Shown here piece after piece: positions 15,378 through 23,946 of a DNA stretch of 34,171 nt. Source of the stretch: RGIG3009 sp045596745 (GTDB taxonomy: Bacteria > Bacillota > Clostridia > Oscillospirales > Acutalibacteraceae); NCBI GenBank assembly GCA_045596745.1, contig JAZODA010000027.1, positions 1 to 34,171 on the forward strand, in the 5' to 3' direction. The notes below the pieces were generated by a model, which saw nothing but the letters and a program-made list of their open reading frames with translations, did not search any database and was not told where the DNA came from. Made by a program: the position numbers and the translations under genes. Within the stretch, counting starts at the first letter, position 1. Every line of letters begins with the position of its first letter.

Positions 15378-15411
15378 ATTATAGTGCTTGTCCCCTGCCG
15401 TTTCTGTCGCA
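15378..15411 (-). promoter_or_regulatory. putative spoIIE promoter with Spo0A-box-like site
   Basis: On the minus strand a perfect TATAAT (15378-15383) lies 31 bases before the spoIIE ATG, but no TTGACA-like box stands 17 bp upstream. Instead the plus strand there reads TCTGTCGCA (15403-15411), a 7-of-9 match to the Spo0A box TTTGTCGAA. A second 7-of-9 match, TTCGGCGAA, lies at 15436-15444. B. subtilis spoIIE is known to be Spo0A-activated from a promoter lacking a normal -35, so the arrangement is sensible but unproven. Confidence 0.5.
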
Positions 15412-15519
15412 TACCGTAGGCAGAATCACAAAGGTTTCGGCGAAGTATGGGAGAAAACGCCGAGCGGTCTATTTTGTACAGGCTGTGAATATGGTGATAG
15501 CGTAAAGGAGGCGGTTCGG

Positions 15520-18186
15520 ATGTGGGAAAAGCAGTTTGCGGGACTTGATGACAACGATGTTTTACGCTCCCGCCGCGAACACGGCAGCAACCGATTGACA
15601 CGCCAGAAACGGCGCGGATTTTTTCATCAGTTTCTTTCCAACTTCGGTGACCCCATCATCAAAGTGCTGCTCGCCACGCTGGCCATCAACGTGGTGTTTT
15701 TGTTTCGCCATCACGACTGGTATGAGTCGGTCGGCATTGCGGTGGCGGTGTTTCTTGCCACCTTTGTCTCCACCGTTTCGGAATACGGCAGCGAAGCCGC
15801 GTTCGAGAAGCTGCAGGAGGAAGCCGCCGGCATCCGTTGCCGTGCCATTCGCGGCAGACGCGTGTGTGCGCCGGCGGTGGAAGAACTGGTTGTCGGCGAT
15901 ATCGTGCTGTTGCAAAGCGGCGAGCGCATTCCTGCCGACGGACGGCTTGTCGGCGGTGCGTTACGGGTGGATCAATCGGCACTCAACGGCGAAAGCCGCG
16001 AGGTGGAAAAGCGACCCGATCGCGCCACCGAGTTATCCCCCGACACGCCGAACGCGCTGCTTCGCGGTTGCGTTGTCTGTTCCGGTGAGGGCGTTATGCG
16101 TATCGAGCAGGTGGGCGACGCCACCGTGTATGGCTCGCTCGCCGGAGAGTTGCAGGAAGAAACGCGGGAAAGTCCGCTGAAGCTGCGGCTTCAGGGGTTG
16201 GCGTCCACCCTCAGCCGTTTGGGGTTTATTGCCGCAGGGTTGGTGGCACTGGCCGACTTGTTCCGCGCCTTTGTGATGGAAAACGATTATGTGGGAAGCG
16301 CCATCGCCGCCGCGCTGACCAATCCGCAAACGGTGTTTGGCAATCTGCTTCACGCCGCCACCTTGGCACTGACCGTCGTGGTGGTTGCCGTACCCGAGGG
16401 GCTGCCGATGATGATTACGGTGGTGCTGTCCTCCCATATGCGGCGAATGCTGAAAGAGCAGGTGCTGGTGCGCAAGCTCGTGGGGATTGAGACCTCGGGA
16501 AGCCTCAACGTTCTGTTTACCGACAAGACAGGCACACTGACAAAAGGGCGTCCCGAAGTGACGGTGTTTATCGACCCTGAGGGTCACGCCTACCGCCGCG
16601 CCGAAGAACTGCATCCGCAAAAAACGCGGTGGGAACTACTGCGGCTGTCGGGGTTTTACAACACCGAATGTCAGCCTGTCGGCAGAGAATTGCTCGGCGG
16701 AAACGGCACAGAGAGGGCACTTCTTGCCTATGTGATGGGGCGGCGACCACTGCGTACCGACCACACCGTCCCGCAGAAAATCCCCTTTGACAGCAGCCGC
16801 AAATGGTCGGGTGCGGAACTTGGCGGCGACCTTCCCTCGCCCGACGGCGGCGTCTGTAAGCGGCTGACACTTTACAAAGGCGCACCCGAAAAGATACTGG
16901 CACTGTGCGGTCGCTTCTTAAATGCCGATGGCAAGGTGGTGCCCTTTACGGATAAAGGTGTGGTTCTCGCCTGCGAACGCGAGCAGGCGGCACAGGCAGT
17001 GCGGCTTATTGCGATAGCGGTATCCACCGAGCCGCTTTGCGACACCCCTGACAACCTGATTTTGCTGGGGCTGGCAGGACTTCGAGACGAACTCCGCCCC
17101 GAAGTGCGGCAGGCGGTTGCCACCGTTCGCCGCGCTGGGGTGCAGGTGGTGATGATGACGGGCGACAGCAAAGAAACCGCCACCGCCATTGCCCGTGCCG
17201 CCGGGTTGCTCATAAACGATGCCGCCGACGCGGTACTGACCAGCGGCGAGCTGGCGGCGCTGGATGATGCGGAAATCAAGCGACGGCTGCCAAAGCTGCG
17301 AGTGATTGCGCGAGCGTTGCCCTCCGATAAAAGCCGTCTGATTCGTCTATCGCAGGAGTGTGGGTTGGTGGCAGGAATGACAGGCGACGGTGTCAACGAT
17401 GCCCCTGCACTGAAAAAAGCCGACGTCGGGTTTGCGATGGGCAGCGGCACCGAGGTCGCCAAGCAGGCAGGCGATATCGTCATTCTTGACGACCGTTTTG
17501 CTTCCATCGTGCACGCCATCCTGTACGGACGAACCATCTTCAAAAGCATACGCAAATTCATCGTCTTTCAGCTGACTATGAACCTATGCGCGGTGGGCGT
17601 GTCCATCATCGGGCCACTGATTGGGCTGGAAGCACCGGTGACGGTGATGCAGATGCTGTGGATTAACATCATTATGGACACGTTGGCAGGACTCGCCTTT
17701 GCAGGAGAGCCGCCATTGCCCGAATATATGGACGAACCGCCGAAACGACGGGATGAGCCGGTGCTCAACCGCTATATGCTCAATCAGATTCTGTGCACCG
17801 GTGGGTTTACCGTGGCACTGTGCGTTGCGTTTTTGCAGTACGAACCGTTCCGCGCGGCGTTTCGCTACGACGTTCTGCCACTGTACTGGATGACCGCTTT
17901 CTTCGCGCTGTTTATCTTCTGCGGCATCTTCAACTGCTTCAACGCGCGCACCACCCGACTGAACCTCCTGGCGCACTTACACCGCAATCCTGCATTTGCG
18001 GTGATCCTCACCTGCATCACGGCGGTGCAAATCGCCTTGATTTACTACGGCGGTGCGCTGTTCCGCACGGCGGGATTGACCGCTTCGGAACTGTTTCGCA
18101 TTGTGCTGCTTGCTTCGCTGGTGATTCCGTTCGATATGCTGCGCAAAGGCACGCTTCGCCTGTTTCACCGCAAAGGAACGCTATAA
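15520..18186 (+). CDS. P-type Ca2+-ATPase, PMCA/LMCA1-like
   Basis: An 888-residue P2-type cation pump. Visible in order: actuator motif NGES (156-159; the usual form is TGES, and the catalytic Glu158 is kept); M4 motif VPEGLP (291-296); phosphorylation site FTDKTGTLTKG with Asp335; nucleotide and hinge motifs MMTGDSKETA and MTGDGVNDAPALKKADVGFAMG; M6 motif NIIMDTLAGLAFAGEPP with the Asn and Asp of calcium site II. M5 lacks the acidic and amide residues of site I, so one Ca2+ per cycle is likely, as in Listeria LMCA1. It probably exports calcium. Start: ATG 15520, eight bases after AAAGGAGG; earlier in-frame codons lack such a site. No convincing promoter was found in 15412-15510. Confidence 0.93.
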   Translation: MWEKQFAGLDDNDVLRSRREHGSNRLTRQKRRGFFHQFLSNFGDPIIKVLLATLAINVVFLFRHHDWYESVGIAVAVFLATFVSTVSEYGSEAAFEKLQEEAAGIRCRAIRGRRVCAPAVEELVVGDIVLLQSGERIPADGRLVGGALRVDQSALNGESREVEKRPDRATELSPDTPNALLRGCVVCSGEGVMRIEQVGDATVYGSLAGELQEETRESPLKLRLQGLASTLSRLGFIAAGLVALADLFRAFVMENDYVGSAIAAALTNPQTVFGNLLHAATLALTVVVVAVPEGLPMMITVVLSSHMRRMLKEQVLVRKLVGIETSGSLNVLFTDKTGTLTKGRPEVTVFIDPEGHAYRRAEELHPQKTRWELLRLSGFYNTECQPVGRELLGGNGTERALLAYVMGRRPLRTDHTVPQKIPFDSSRKWSGAELGGDLPSPDGGVCKRLTLYKGAPEKILALCGRFLNADGKVVPFTDKGVVLACEREQAAQAVRLIAIAVSTEPLCDTPDNLILLGLAGLRDELRPEVRQAVATVRRAGVQVVMMTGDSKETATAIARAAGLLINDAADAVLTSGELAALDDAEIKRRLPKLRVIARALPSDKSRLIRLSQECGLVAGMTGDGVNDAPALKKADVGFAMGSGTEVAKQAGDIVILDDRFASIVHAILYGRTIFKSIRKFIVFQLTMNLCAVGVSIIGPLIGLEAPVTVMQMLWINIIMDTLAGLAFAGEPPLPEYMDEPPKRRDEPVLNRYMLNQILCTGGFTVALCVAFLQYEPFRAAFRYDVLPLYWMTAFFALFIFCGIFNCFNARTTRLNLLAHLHRNPAFAVILTCITAVQIALIYYGGALFRTAGLTASELFRIVLLASLVIPFDMLRKGTLRLFHRKGTL

Positions 18187-18227
18187 ACCGCTCACAACCG
18201 CTCATACTATTCTTGGGTGATGTGACG

Positions 18228-19010
18228 GTGACATTTACAAGTCGGACAAAAGCCAATCGCTTTCTGCAAGGGAAATGGCACGCTGCCGTGGCGGTACAGG
18301 TCGCGGTGTTTGCGGCGGAGCTTGCATTGCTCGGTGCGTCATTGTGGCTGCCGGGACACGCGGTGGCGATTACAGCTTTGGTTCTGTTTGCCGACCTGAT
18401 GCTCGTCTCGCCACTCAAAGCGGGGCGAGCATTCTTTTTTGAAACTCTGACCGCCGACGGCGATGCCGCTGCGTTTTCGCTGCTGTGGCGCTATTACCGC
18501 CACGGCTATCTGCGAACGGTCGGCTGGCGCGCACTCGTGTGGGGCGAACGGCTGTTGTGGAGCGTGCCGCTGTACACACCTGCGTTATTCCTGTTCGCCT
18601 GCAGTCGGGTCATCGGGGACGCCGCCGTCACGCAGACCGACACCATCGTGGCAATGGCGTGCTTTGCGTTTGGCCTGCTTTTTACCGTTTGTGCGTTTGT
18701 GGCGGTGGAAATACTGCTGCTTCGCCTCTTGCCCATTCCCTATCTTCTCTCGCACACAGGCAGCCTGCGCCAAGCGGTAACGCTCTCCCGCCGCATCGTC
18801 AGAAAACGATTGGGCGTGCCGGTGCTTTTGTATCTCGAATTTTTCTGGTTTTCCGCGCTCGGATGCCTGATTTTGCCGTGGCCGTTTACCTCCCCACTGC
18901 TGCAAACCGCCAAAGCCGATACCGTACACCGACTTTTGCGTCATTTTCCCGCAGAGAATGCATCGCATCTCTTGCAACGGCGAAAAAAGTGTGATAGAAT
19001 GTTTTGGTAA
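18228..19010 (+). CDS. small integral membrane protein, DUF975-like, function unknown
   Basis: About 260 residues with roughly five hydrophobic segments (about 19-39, 45-63, 108-128, 139-164, 198-218) and basic, Arg-rich connecting loops. The layout of an N-terminal R-x-K-A-x-x-FLQGKW stretch, a later SPLKAGRAFF after the second helix, and a WRYY/LW cytoplasmic segment recalls the DUF975 membrane family, but I am not certain. No catalytic motif is visible. The start is uncertain: GTG 18228 is chosen because GGGTGA stands seven bases ahead; GTG 18222 is an alternative. It lies 41 bp after the Ca-ATPase gene on the same strand, so it may be co-transcribed with it. Confidence 0.6.
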   Translation: MTFTSRTKANRFLQGKWHAAVAVQVAVFAAELALLGASLWLPGHAVAITALVLFADLMLVSPLKAGRAFFFETLTADGDAAAFSLLWRYYRHGYLRTVGWRALVWGERLLWSVPLYTPALFLFACSRVIGDAAVTQTDTIVAMACFAFGLLFTVCAFVAVEILLLRLLPIPYLLSHTGSLRQAVTLSRRIVRKRLGVPVLLYLEFFWFSALGCLILPWPFTSPLLQTAKADTVHRLLRHFPAENASHLLQRRKKCDRMFW

Positions 19011-19035
19011 TTTTTTATATATTATGGGAGGCGCC

Positions 19036-20637
19036 ATGATTACCGTATCGGATCTTGGAATTAACTTCAGCGGACAAAACCTGTTTACCCACGTGAATTT
19101 GCTGTTTACACCCGGCAACTGCTATGGTGTGATCGGTGCCAACGGCGCCGGTAAATCCACCTTCTTACGCATTCTTTCGGGTGATCTGGAGCCCTCGTCG
19201 GGCGAGGTTATCATCGATAAGAAAAACCGTATGTCGGTGCTCAAGCAGGACCACTACGCATTCGATGAGTTCACCGTGCTGGACACCATTTTGCAGGGTA
19301 ACCCCCGTTTGTACGAAATCATCCAGCAGAAGGATGCTCTGTACGCCAAAGAGGACTTCACCGAAGAAGATGGCGTGCTGGCTTCCGAGCTGGAGGGCGA
19401 ATTCGCCGAGCTTAATGGCTGGGAAGCCGAAACCGAAGCGGGTCAGATTCTGCAGGGTCTCGGTCTGTCGGTGGATTTGCTGTATCAGCCGATGAACACC
19501 CTGGCGGACAAAGAAAAGGTTAAGGTCCTGCTGGCGCAGGCGCTGTTCGGTCAGCCGGATATCATCCTGCTGGACGAGCCTACCAACCACCTGGACATCG
19601 CCTCCATCGCTTGGCTTGAGGACTTCCTGATGGATTACATCGGTACGGTCATCGTGGTATCGCACGACCGTCACTTCCTCAACAACGTGTGTACACATAT
19701 CGTCGACGTGGACTACAACAAAATCAAAATCTACGTCGGTAACTACGACTTCTGGTACGATTCCAGCCAGCTGATGCAGAAGCTGATGCGCGAGCAGAAC
19801 AAGAAGGCTGAGGATAAAATCCGCGAGCTGCAGAACTTTATCCAGCGCTTCTCGGCAAACAAGTCTAAGTCCCGTCAGGCTACCTCTCGTAAGAAGCTGA
19901 TTGAAAAGCTGTCGGTCGAGGAAATGCCTGCCTCGTCCCGCCGTTATCCCTTCGTGGGCTTCTCGATGGATCGTGAAGCCGGTAAGGAAATTCTGGCGGT
20001 GGAAGATTTGTGTCTGAAGCAGGGCGATACCACCGTGCTGGATCGTGTATCGTTCCGTGTCAACAAGGGTGACAAGATTGCGTTCGTCGGCGAAAACGAA
20101 CTGGCCATCACCGCGCTGTTCCGCATCCTGATGGAAGAAATCACTCCCGATTCGGGTTCGTTCAAGTGGGGCGGCACGACCTCGCAGTCCTACTTCCCCA
20201 AGGATAACTCCGAATTCTTTGATGGCTGCGATCTCAACCTGATTCAGTGGCTGAATCAGTACGCCTCGGACAACACCGAGACCTACCTGCGCGGCTTTCT
20301 CGGCAAGATGCTGTTCTCCGGCGATGACGTGCTTAAGCCTGTCAAGGTGCTTTCCGGCGGCGAAAAGGTGCGCTGTATGCTCTCGCGTATGATGATGTTC
20401 GGCGCGAACGTATTGCTGCTGGATCAGCCCACCAACCACCTCGACCTCGAATCCATCACCGCCGTCAACGATGGCTTGATCGAGTTCAAGGGCAACGTGC
20501 TCTTCTCCTCGTATGACCATCAGTTCATTCAGACGGTCGCCAACCGCATTATCGAATTCAAGGCGGACGGCACCATCGTGGACAAGACGATGACCTACGA
20601 CGATTATCTGGAATGGAAGCAGACTCAGCACAGCTGA
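19036..20637 (+). CDS. ABC-F family ATPase (YkpA/YbiT-like) with a degenerate second site
   Basis: A soluble twin-ATPase protein of 533 residues. ABC-F proteins act on ribosomes, not in transport, and there is no membrane domain. NBD1 has Walker A GANGAGKS (34-41), Walker B Glu181 and H-loop His210, but its signature is LADKE (156-160) in place of LSGGE. The linker (about 240-300, rich in Lys/Arg and including FSANKSKSRQATSRKK) is the P-site tRNA interaction motif region. NBD2 has a good signature, LSGGE (439-443). Its Walker A is GENELAIT (352-359, no Lys), its catalytic Glu is Gln464 (LLDQPTNHLD), and its H-loop His is Tyr493 (SSYDHQF). Start ATG 19036 follows GGGAGG. The nearest relative I recall is B. 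subtilis YkpA. Confidence 0.93.
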   Translation: MITVSDLGINFSGQNLFTHVNLLFTPGNCYGVIGANGAGKSTFLRILSGDLEPSSGEVIIDKKNRMSVLKQDHYAFDEFTVLDTILQGNPRLYEIIQQKDALYAKEDFTEEDGVLASELEGEFAELNGWEAETEAGQILQGLGLSVDLLYQPMNTLADKEKVKVLLAQALFGQPDIILLDEPTNHLDIASIAWLEDFLMDYIGTVIVVSHDRHFLNNVCTHIVDVDYNKIKIYVGNYDFWYDSSQLMQKLMREQNKKAEDKIRELQNFIQRFSANKSKSRQATSRKKLIEKLSVEEMPASSRRYPFVGFSMDREAGKEILAVEDLCLKQGDTTVLDRVSFRVNKGDKIAFVGENELAITALFRILMEEITPDSGSFKWGGTTSQSYFPKDNSEFFDGCDLNLIQWLNQYASDNTETYLRGFLGKMLFSGDDVLKPVKVLSGGEKVRCMLSRMMMFGANVLLLDQPTNHLDLESITAVNDGLIEFKGNVLFSSYDHQFIQTVANRIIEFKADGTIVDKTMTYDDYLEWKQTQHS

Positions 20638-20652
20638 GTCTGCCTGCCTTTT
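20619..20652 (+). terminator. terminator overlapping the ABC-F stop codon
   Basis: An 11-bp perfect stem (GCAGACTCAGC with GCTGAGTCTGC, 3-nt loop) spans the last codons and the TGA stop, followed after four bases by a CCTTTTT tract. It separates the ABC-F gene from the C11 peptidase gene, which starts 40 bp after the stop. Its strength is uncertain because the T tract is short. Confidence 0.6.
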
Positions 20653-20676
20653 TGAGGGTTTTGGGGGTAACTTGTT

Positions 20677-23600
20677 ATGCGGTTCTTTCTTAAAAAAACG
20701 GTCTGGATTCCGACGGTTGCCGTACTGGCTGCCGCCGCAATTGCCATATCCGCTTTTTTGATTTTCAGCCCGTCCGATGGCGGCGGTGAAACGCCTGCCG
20801 CCGCAGCAAGCGGAAGCACCACACTGATGGTGTATATGCTCGGCTCGGATTTGGAGGGCAAAGCCGGTGCCGGTACCGACGACTTGGAAGAAATGCTCGC
20901 CAGCGGCGTCGACGCGGCGAATGTCAACGTACTGGTATACACCGGCGGTGCCAAAAAGTGGTATAACGACTACACCGACAGCACCAAAAACCATGTGCTG
21001 AAGCTGACCGCTTCCGGCTTTGAAACGGTGACATCCTTTGAATCGTCTTCGATGGGCGAAGCGCCTGCGCTGAGTGAGTTTTTGAACTACAGTTATGAAA
21101 ACTATCCCGCCGATCGGTTCGCTTTGGTGATGTGGGATCACGGAAACGGCCCGATTATCGGTTACGGCAAGGATATGCTGTACAGCAACGATTCGCTGAC
21201 CTTGCGGGAAATGAAAACCGCACTGGACGCCTCGCCTTTCAAAGCGGATAACAAGCTGGATTGGGTCGGCTTTGATGCCTGCCTGATGTCGTCGGCGGAG
21301 CTGGCGTGCATCTGGAGCGAGCACGCCGATTACCTGGTCGCTTCGCAGGAAATCGAGCCTGCTTTCGGCTGGAATTACAGTTTCCTCTCCGAAGTCAGCA
21401 GCGACGATACCCCTGCCCTGCTCGGCAAAATCACCGACAACTATCTGAATTCTTGCCTTGCGTATTTTGAATCCAAAAAATACACCGACCGCGACACCAC
21501 GCTTGCGGTGATGAATCTTTCTCTGACCGACGAACTCAGCAGCGCTATCGACGCACTGTTTGCCAAGGCGAAGGGTGATGTCGATGTCTCCTACAACGCG
21601 CTGACCACTCGCCGCGTGCAGACTCGTGCGCTCGGACGCGCCAGCACCGGTTCGGAATACGACCTGATTGACCTGAACGATATGGCGGCGCAGCTTTCCG
21701 ACCTCTATCCCACCGAAACCGCCGCACTGCAGAAGGTCATCTCTCAAATGGTGCTTAACAACGCCACCAACACCACCGGTTGCTGCGGTATGTCGCTGTA
21801 CTATCCGTTCTACAACAAAGAGTACTATACCGACAGCTGGAGCGATACGTACACCGAGCTGGGCCTTTTCCCGGAATACCGCGAATATCTCGGTCTTTAC
21901 GGTGACGTGTGGCTCCGTTCGGACAAACTGGCTTCCGTTACGCAGAACATTGTCCCTGTCCGGCAAAACAAGACCAGCTACACCATGCAGCTGACCTCGG
22001 AGCAGGCGGACAACTACGCCCAGTCGCGCTACTACATTGTGCGCAAGGTAACCGAGGGACAATACACCCGCATTTTCTCCAGCCAGAGCGTCACGAAATC
22101 CACAAGCGGTCTGCTGACTGCGGCGTTTGACGGCACCGTCATCTACGCCAAAAACAAAACGCTTAACGAGTATTTCCTCCCTGTCGTGCGCGAAAACGAT
22201 AAGGTTGGCGATATCACCCGTTACACCGCCTACGCCAATCTGTCGACGTTGCCCATCACCTATATGTTCGACGACTATCTGGAAACGTTGGAGCAAAAAA
22301 CACTCTCCAGCCGCTTCAACATCGCCGTCAACACCACGACCAAATCCATCGCCGTCAGTGCATTGCTTCCCAACGATTACGATGTCGATGCCACGGCTCT
22401 CATCAACGGTAAAGCGGAAGAAATCGATATCGATGAGTGGAACTACTACCATATGCTCAATGAGCGATATCTCCTGTTGACCCGCAACGAAAACGGTATC
22501 GTCAATCCGATTTCGGAGTGGGATCCCACCAGTGTGTATACGATGAACGTTGTCCCCGTCGGCGACGGATTGGAATTCGTGTATGCACCGTTGGTCGGCG
22601 ATAACTACTACCTCCTGTTTGAGGTGGAAGATACGCAGGGCAACCGCTTCTGTTCCGAACTGCTGCCCATTGAATCGGGCGAATGGTACGAGGCGGAAAC
22701 GCCGCCTCCTGCGCCGATCGAGACCAAGTGGGAATCCGGCAAGGAAATCAAGGTGCTGGATAAAGAAAACGTCGAGATTTACCTGACTACGGTGGACTAC
22801 TACGGCACTACCCGTTACGCGTTCCGCTATGTCAACAACAACGACCACTACGTACAGGTATCGCTGAGCGAACTGCTCTGCAACGACGGTCTGTACTGCC
22901 ACGACGCCTTGCTGGGACTCGAAAATCTGGCACCCGGCGAGAACTTCCTTGACGAAAGCGGACTTTCGCTGGGTGACGCCGCCTCTGTGGTAAGCAAGTT
23001 GACCGCAATGCGGTTTATCGTAGACCTCACGCACGGCGTAAAAGGATATTCTATATTGCACAACCAAGAGGTCATCGTAGAACTCGGCGACAACGTCTCT
23101 GTCCCGATTCAAGGGTCGCTTCTCTCGGGGATTCCGACCGTCACCGATCCGTTTATGGGGGCGTTCGCAAGCGAGCAGACCCTTTTGGAGAAAGACGGTA
23201 TCAAACTGACGCTTCAGACATTGGGTGCCGCCAATTCGAATTCTTACCTCAACGTGTCGTTTAAGGTCGAAAACACCGCAGACAGCGAGCGCACCGTTTC
23301 CATCGACGGCATATCGTTGGGCGGCATTTTCGTTCCTACCACGACCTCGCTGACGCTTCCCGGAAAGAGTTACAGCTACTTCGATGTTTCGCTGTTCGAC
23401 GACGATTTTGAGGAACGCGGCATCGTCTCCATCCCCGACGCCAAGCTTGCCGTGCGCATCAACAGCAATTCCTGGTCGAACTGGTTCGGACAAGGCGCTG
23501 TGACCTGGCACACCATCCGTCTGGACTCCGCCGGCAGCAAAGCCTCCCAGTTTGCCGAAGGTAAAACCGTCCTCTATAACGAGCACGGCATTCGCATCGC

Positions 23601-23910
23601 TTTGATTGGCGAGAATAAAGAATCCGACGACATCCTCGACTGGAAGTTGTCGTTTGTGAATAACAGCGGTCAAGATGTCCGTTTTACCATTACGGATATC
23701 GTCATCGATGGTGTGGCATACAAAGATCCCGACGATTGCTCTCTCTATCCTGTCGATGAACAAGTCGGTAATGGTCAGCGCACGATTTCCTGGGTGGTAC
23801 TGTATGACAACACCGCCGCCAAGTCCGTTTCGTTCCGCTTTAAAATCTTGTCCTTCTCCGAGGATGTCGTGCTGTATGAAGCACAAAACGCGGTGACATT
23901 GTCCAACTAA
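20677..23910 (+). CDS. clostripain-family (C11) cysteine peptidase, membrane-anchored, 1077 aa
   Basis: A large exported peptidase. Residues 1-7 are basic and 8-30 form a signal anchor or signal peptide with no lipobox, followed by a short Gly/Ala linker. The C11 catalytic domain begins with TLMVYMLGSDLE (49-60). The catalytic His155 is in VMWDHGNGP and the catalytic Cys202 in VGFDACLMSSAELA. These are hallmarks of clostripain-like enzymes, which cleave after basic residues and often self-activate. The domain ends near 400. The remaining 650 or so residues are beta-rich, include AETPPPAPIETKWESGK near 670, and match no family I can name. A weak GGGGG site precedes the ATG. The next gene, 36 bp downstream, encodes a metalloprotease lipoprotein. 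Confidence 0.9.
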   Translation: MRFFLKKTVWIPTVAVLAAAAIAISAFLIFSPSDGGGETPAAAASGSTTLMVYMLGSDLEGKAGAGTDDLEEMLASGVDAANVNVLVYTGGAKKWYNDYTDSTKNHVLKLTASGFETVTSFESSSMGEAPALSEFLNYSYENYPADRFALVMWDHGNGPIIGYGKDMLYSNDSLTLREMKTALDASPFKADNKLDWVGFDACLMSSAELACIWSEHADYLVASQEIEPAFGWNYSFLSEVSSDDTPALLGKITDNYLNSCLAYFESKKYTDRDTTLAVMNLSLTDELSSAIDALFAKAKGDVDVSYNALTTRRVQTRALGRASTGSEYDLIDLNDMAAQLSDLYPTETAALQKVISQMVLNNATNTTGCCGMSLYYPFYNKEYYTDSWSDTYTELGLFPEYREYLGLYGDVWLRSDKLASVTQNIVPVRQNKTSYTMQLTSEQADNYAQSRYYIVRKVTEGQYTRIFSSQSVTKSTSGLLTAAFDGTVIYAKNKTLNEYFLPVVRENDKVGDITRYTAYANLSTLPITYMFDDYLETLEQKTLSSRFNIAVNTTTKSIAVSALLPNDYDVDATALINGKAEEIDIDEWNYYHMLNERYLLLTRNENGIVNPISEWDPTSVYTMNVVPVGDGLEFVYAPLVGDNYYLLFEVEDTQGNRFCSELLPIESGEWYEAETPPPAPIETKWESGKEIKVLDKENVEIYLTTVDYYGTTRYAFRYVNNNDHYVQVSLSELLCNDGLYCHDALLGLENLAPGENFLDESGLSLGDAASVVSKLTAMRFIVDLTHGVKGYSILHNQEVIVELGDNVSVPIQGSLLSGIPTVTDPFMGAFASEQTLLEKDGIKLTLQTLGAANSNSYLNVSFKVENTADSERTVSIDGISLGGIFVPTTTSLTLPGKSYSYFDVSLFDDDFEERGIVSIPDAKLAVRINSNSWSNWFGQGAVTWHTIRLDSAGSKASQFAEGKTVLYNEHGIRIALIGENKESDDILDWKLSFVNNSGQDVRFTITDIVIDGVAYKDPDDCSLYPVDEQVGNGQRTISWVVLYDNTAAKSVSFRFKILSFSEDVVLYEAQNAVTLSN

Positions 23911-23946
23911 GGGCATTCACAATATAAAAAGAGGGGTATGTGTAAA

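Noticed and set aside
15412..15510. A promoter for the Ca-ATPase gene such as TTGTAC with ATAGCG
   Set aside because: The match to consensus is poor at the -10 and no better pair was found; a sporulation or other sigma factor cannot be excluded but is not supported.
19165..23916. A 1583-codon open frame on the minus strand, antisense to the ABC-F and C11 peptidase genes
   Set aside because: It spans two well-supported genes and the gap between them, has a His/Gln/Val/Arg-rich composition with no domain I recognise, and no good ribosome binding site. Long open antisense frames arise here from codon bias on the coding strand.
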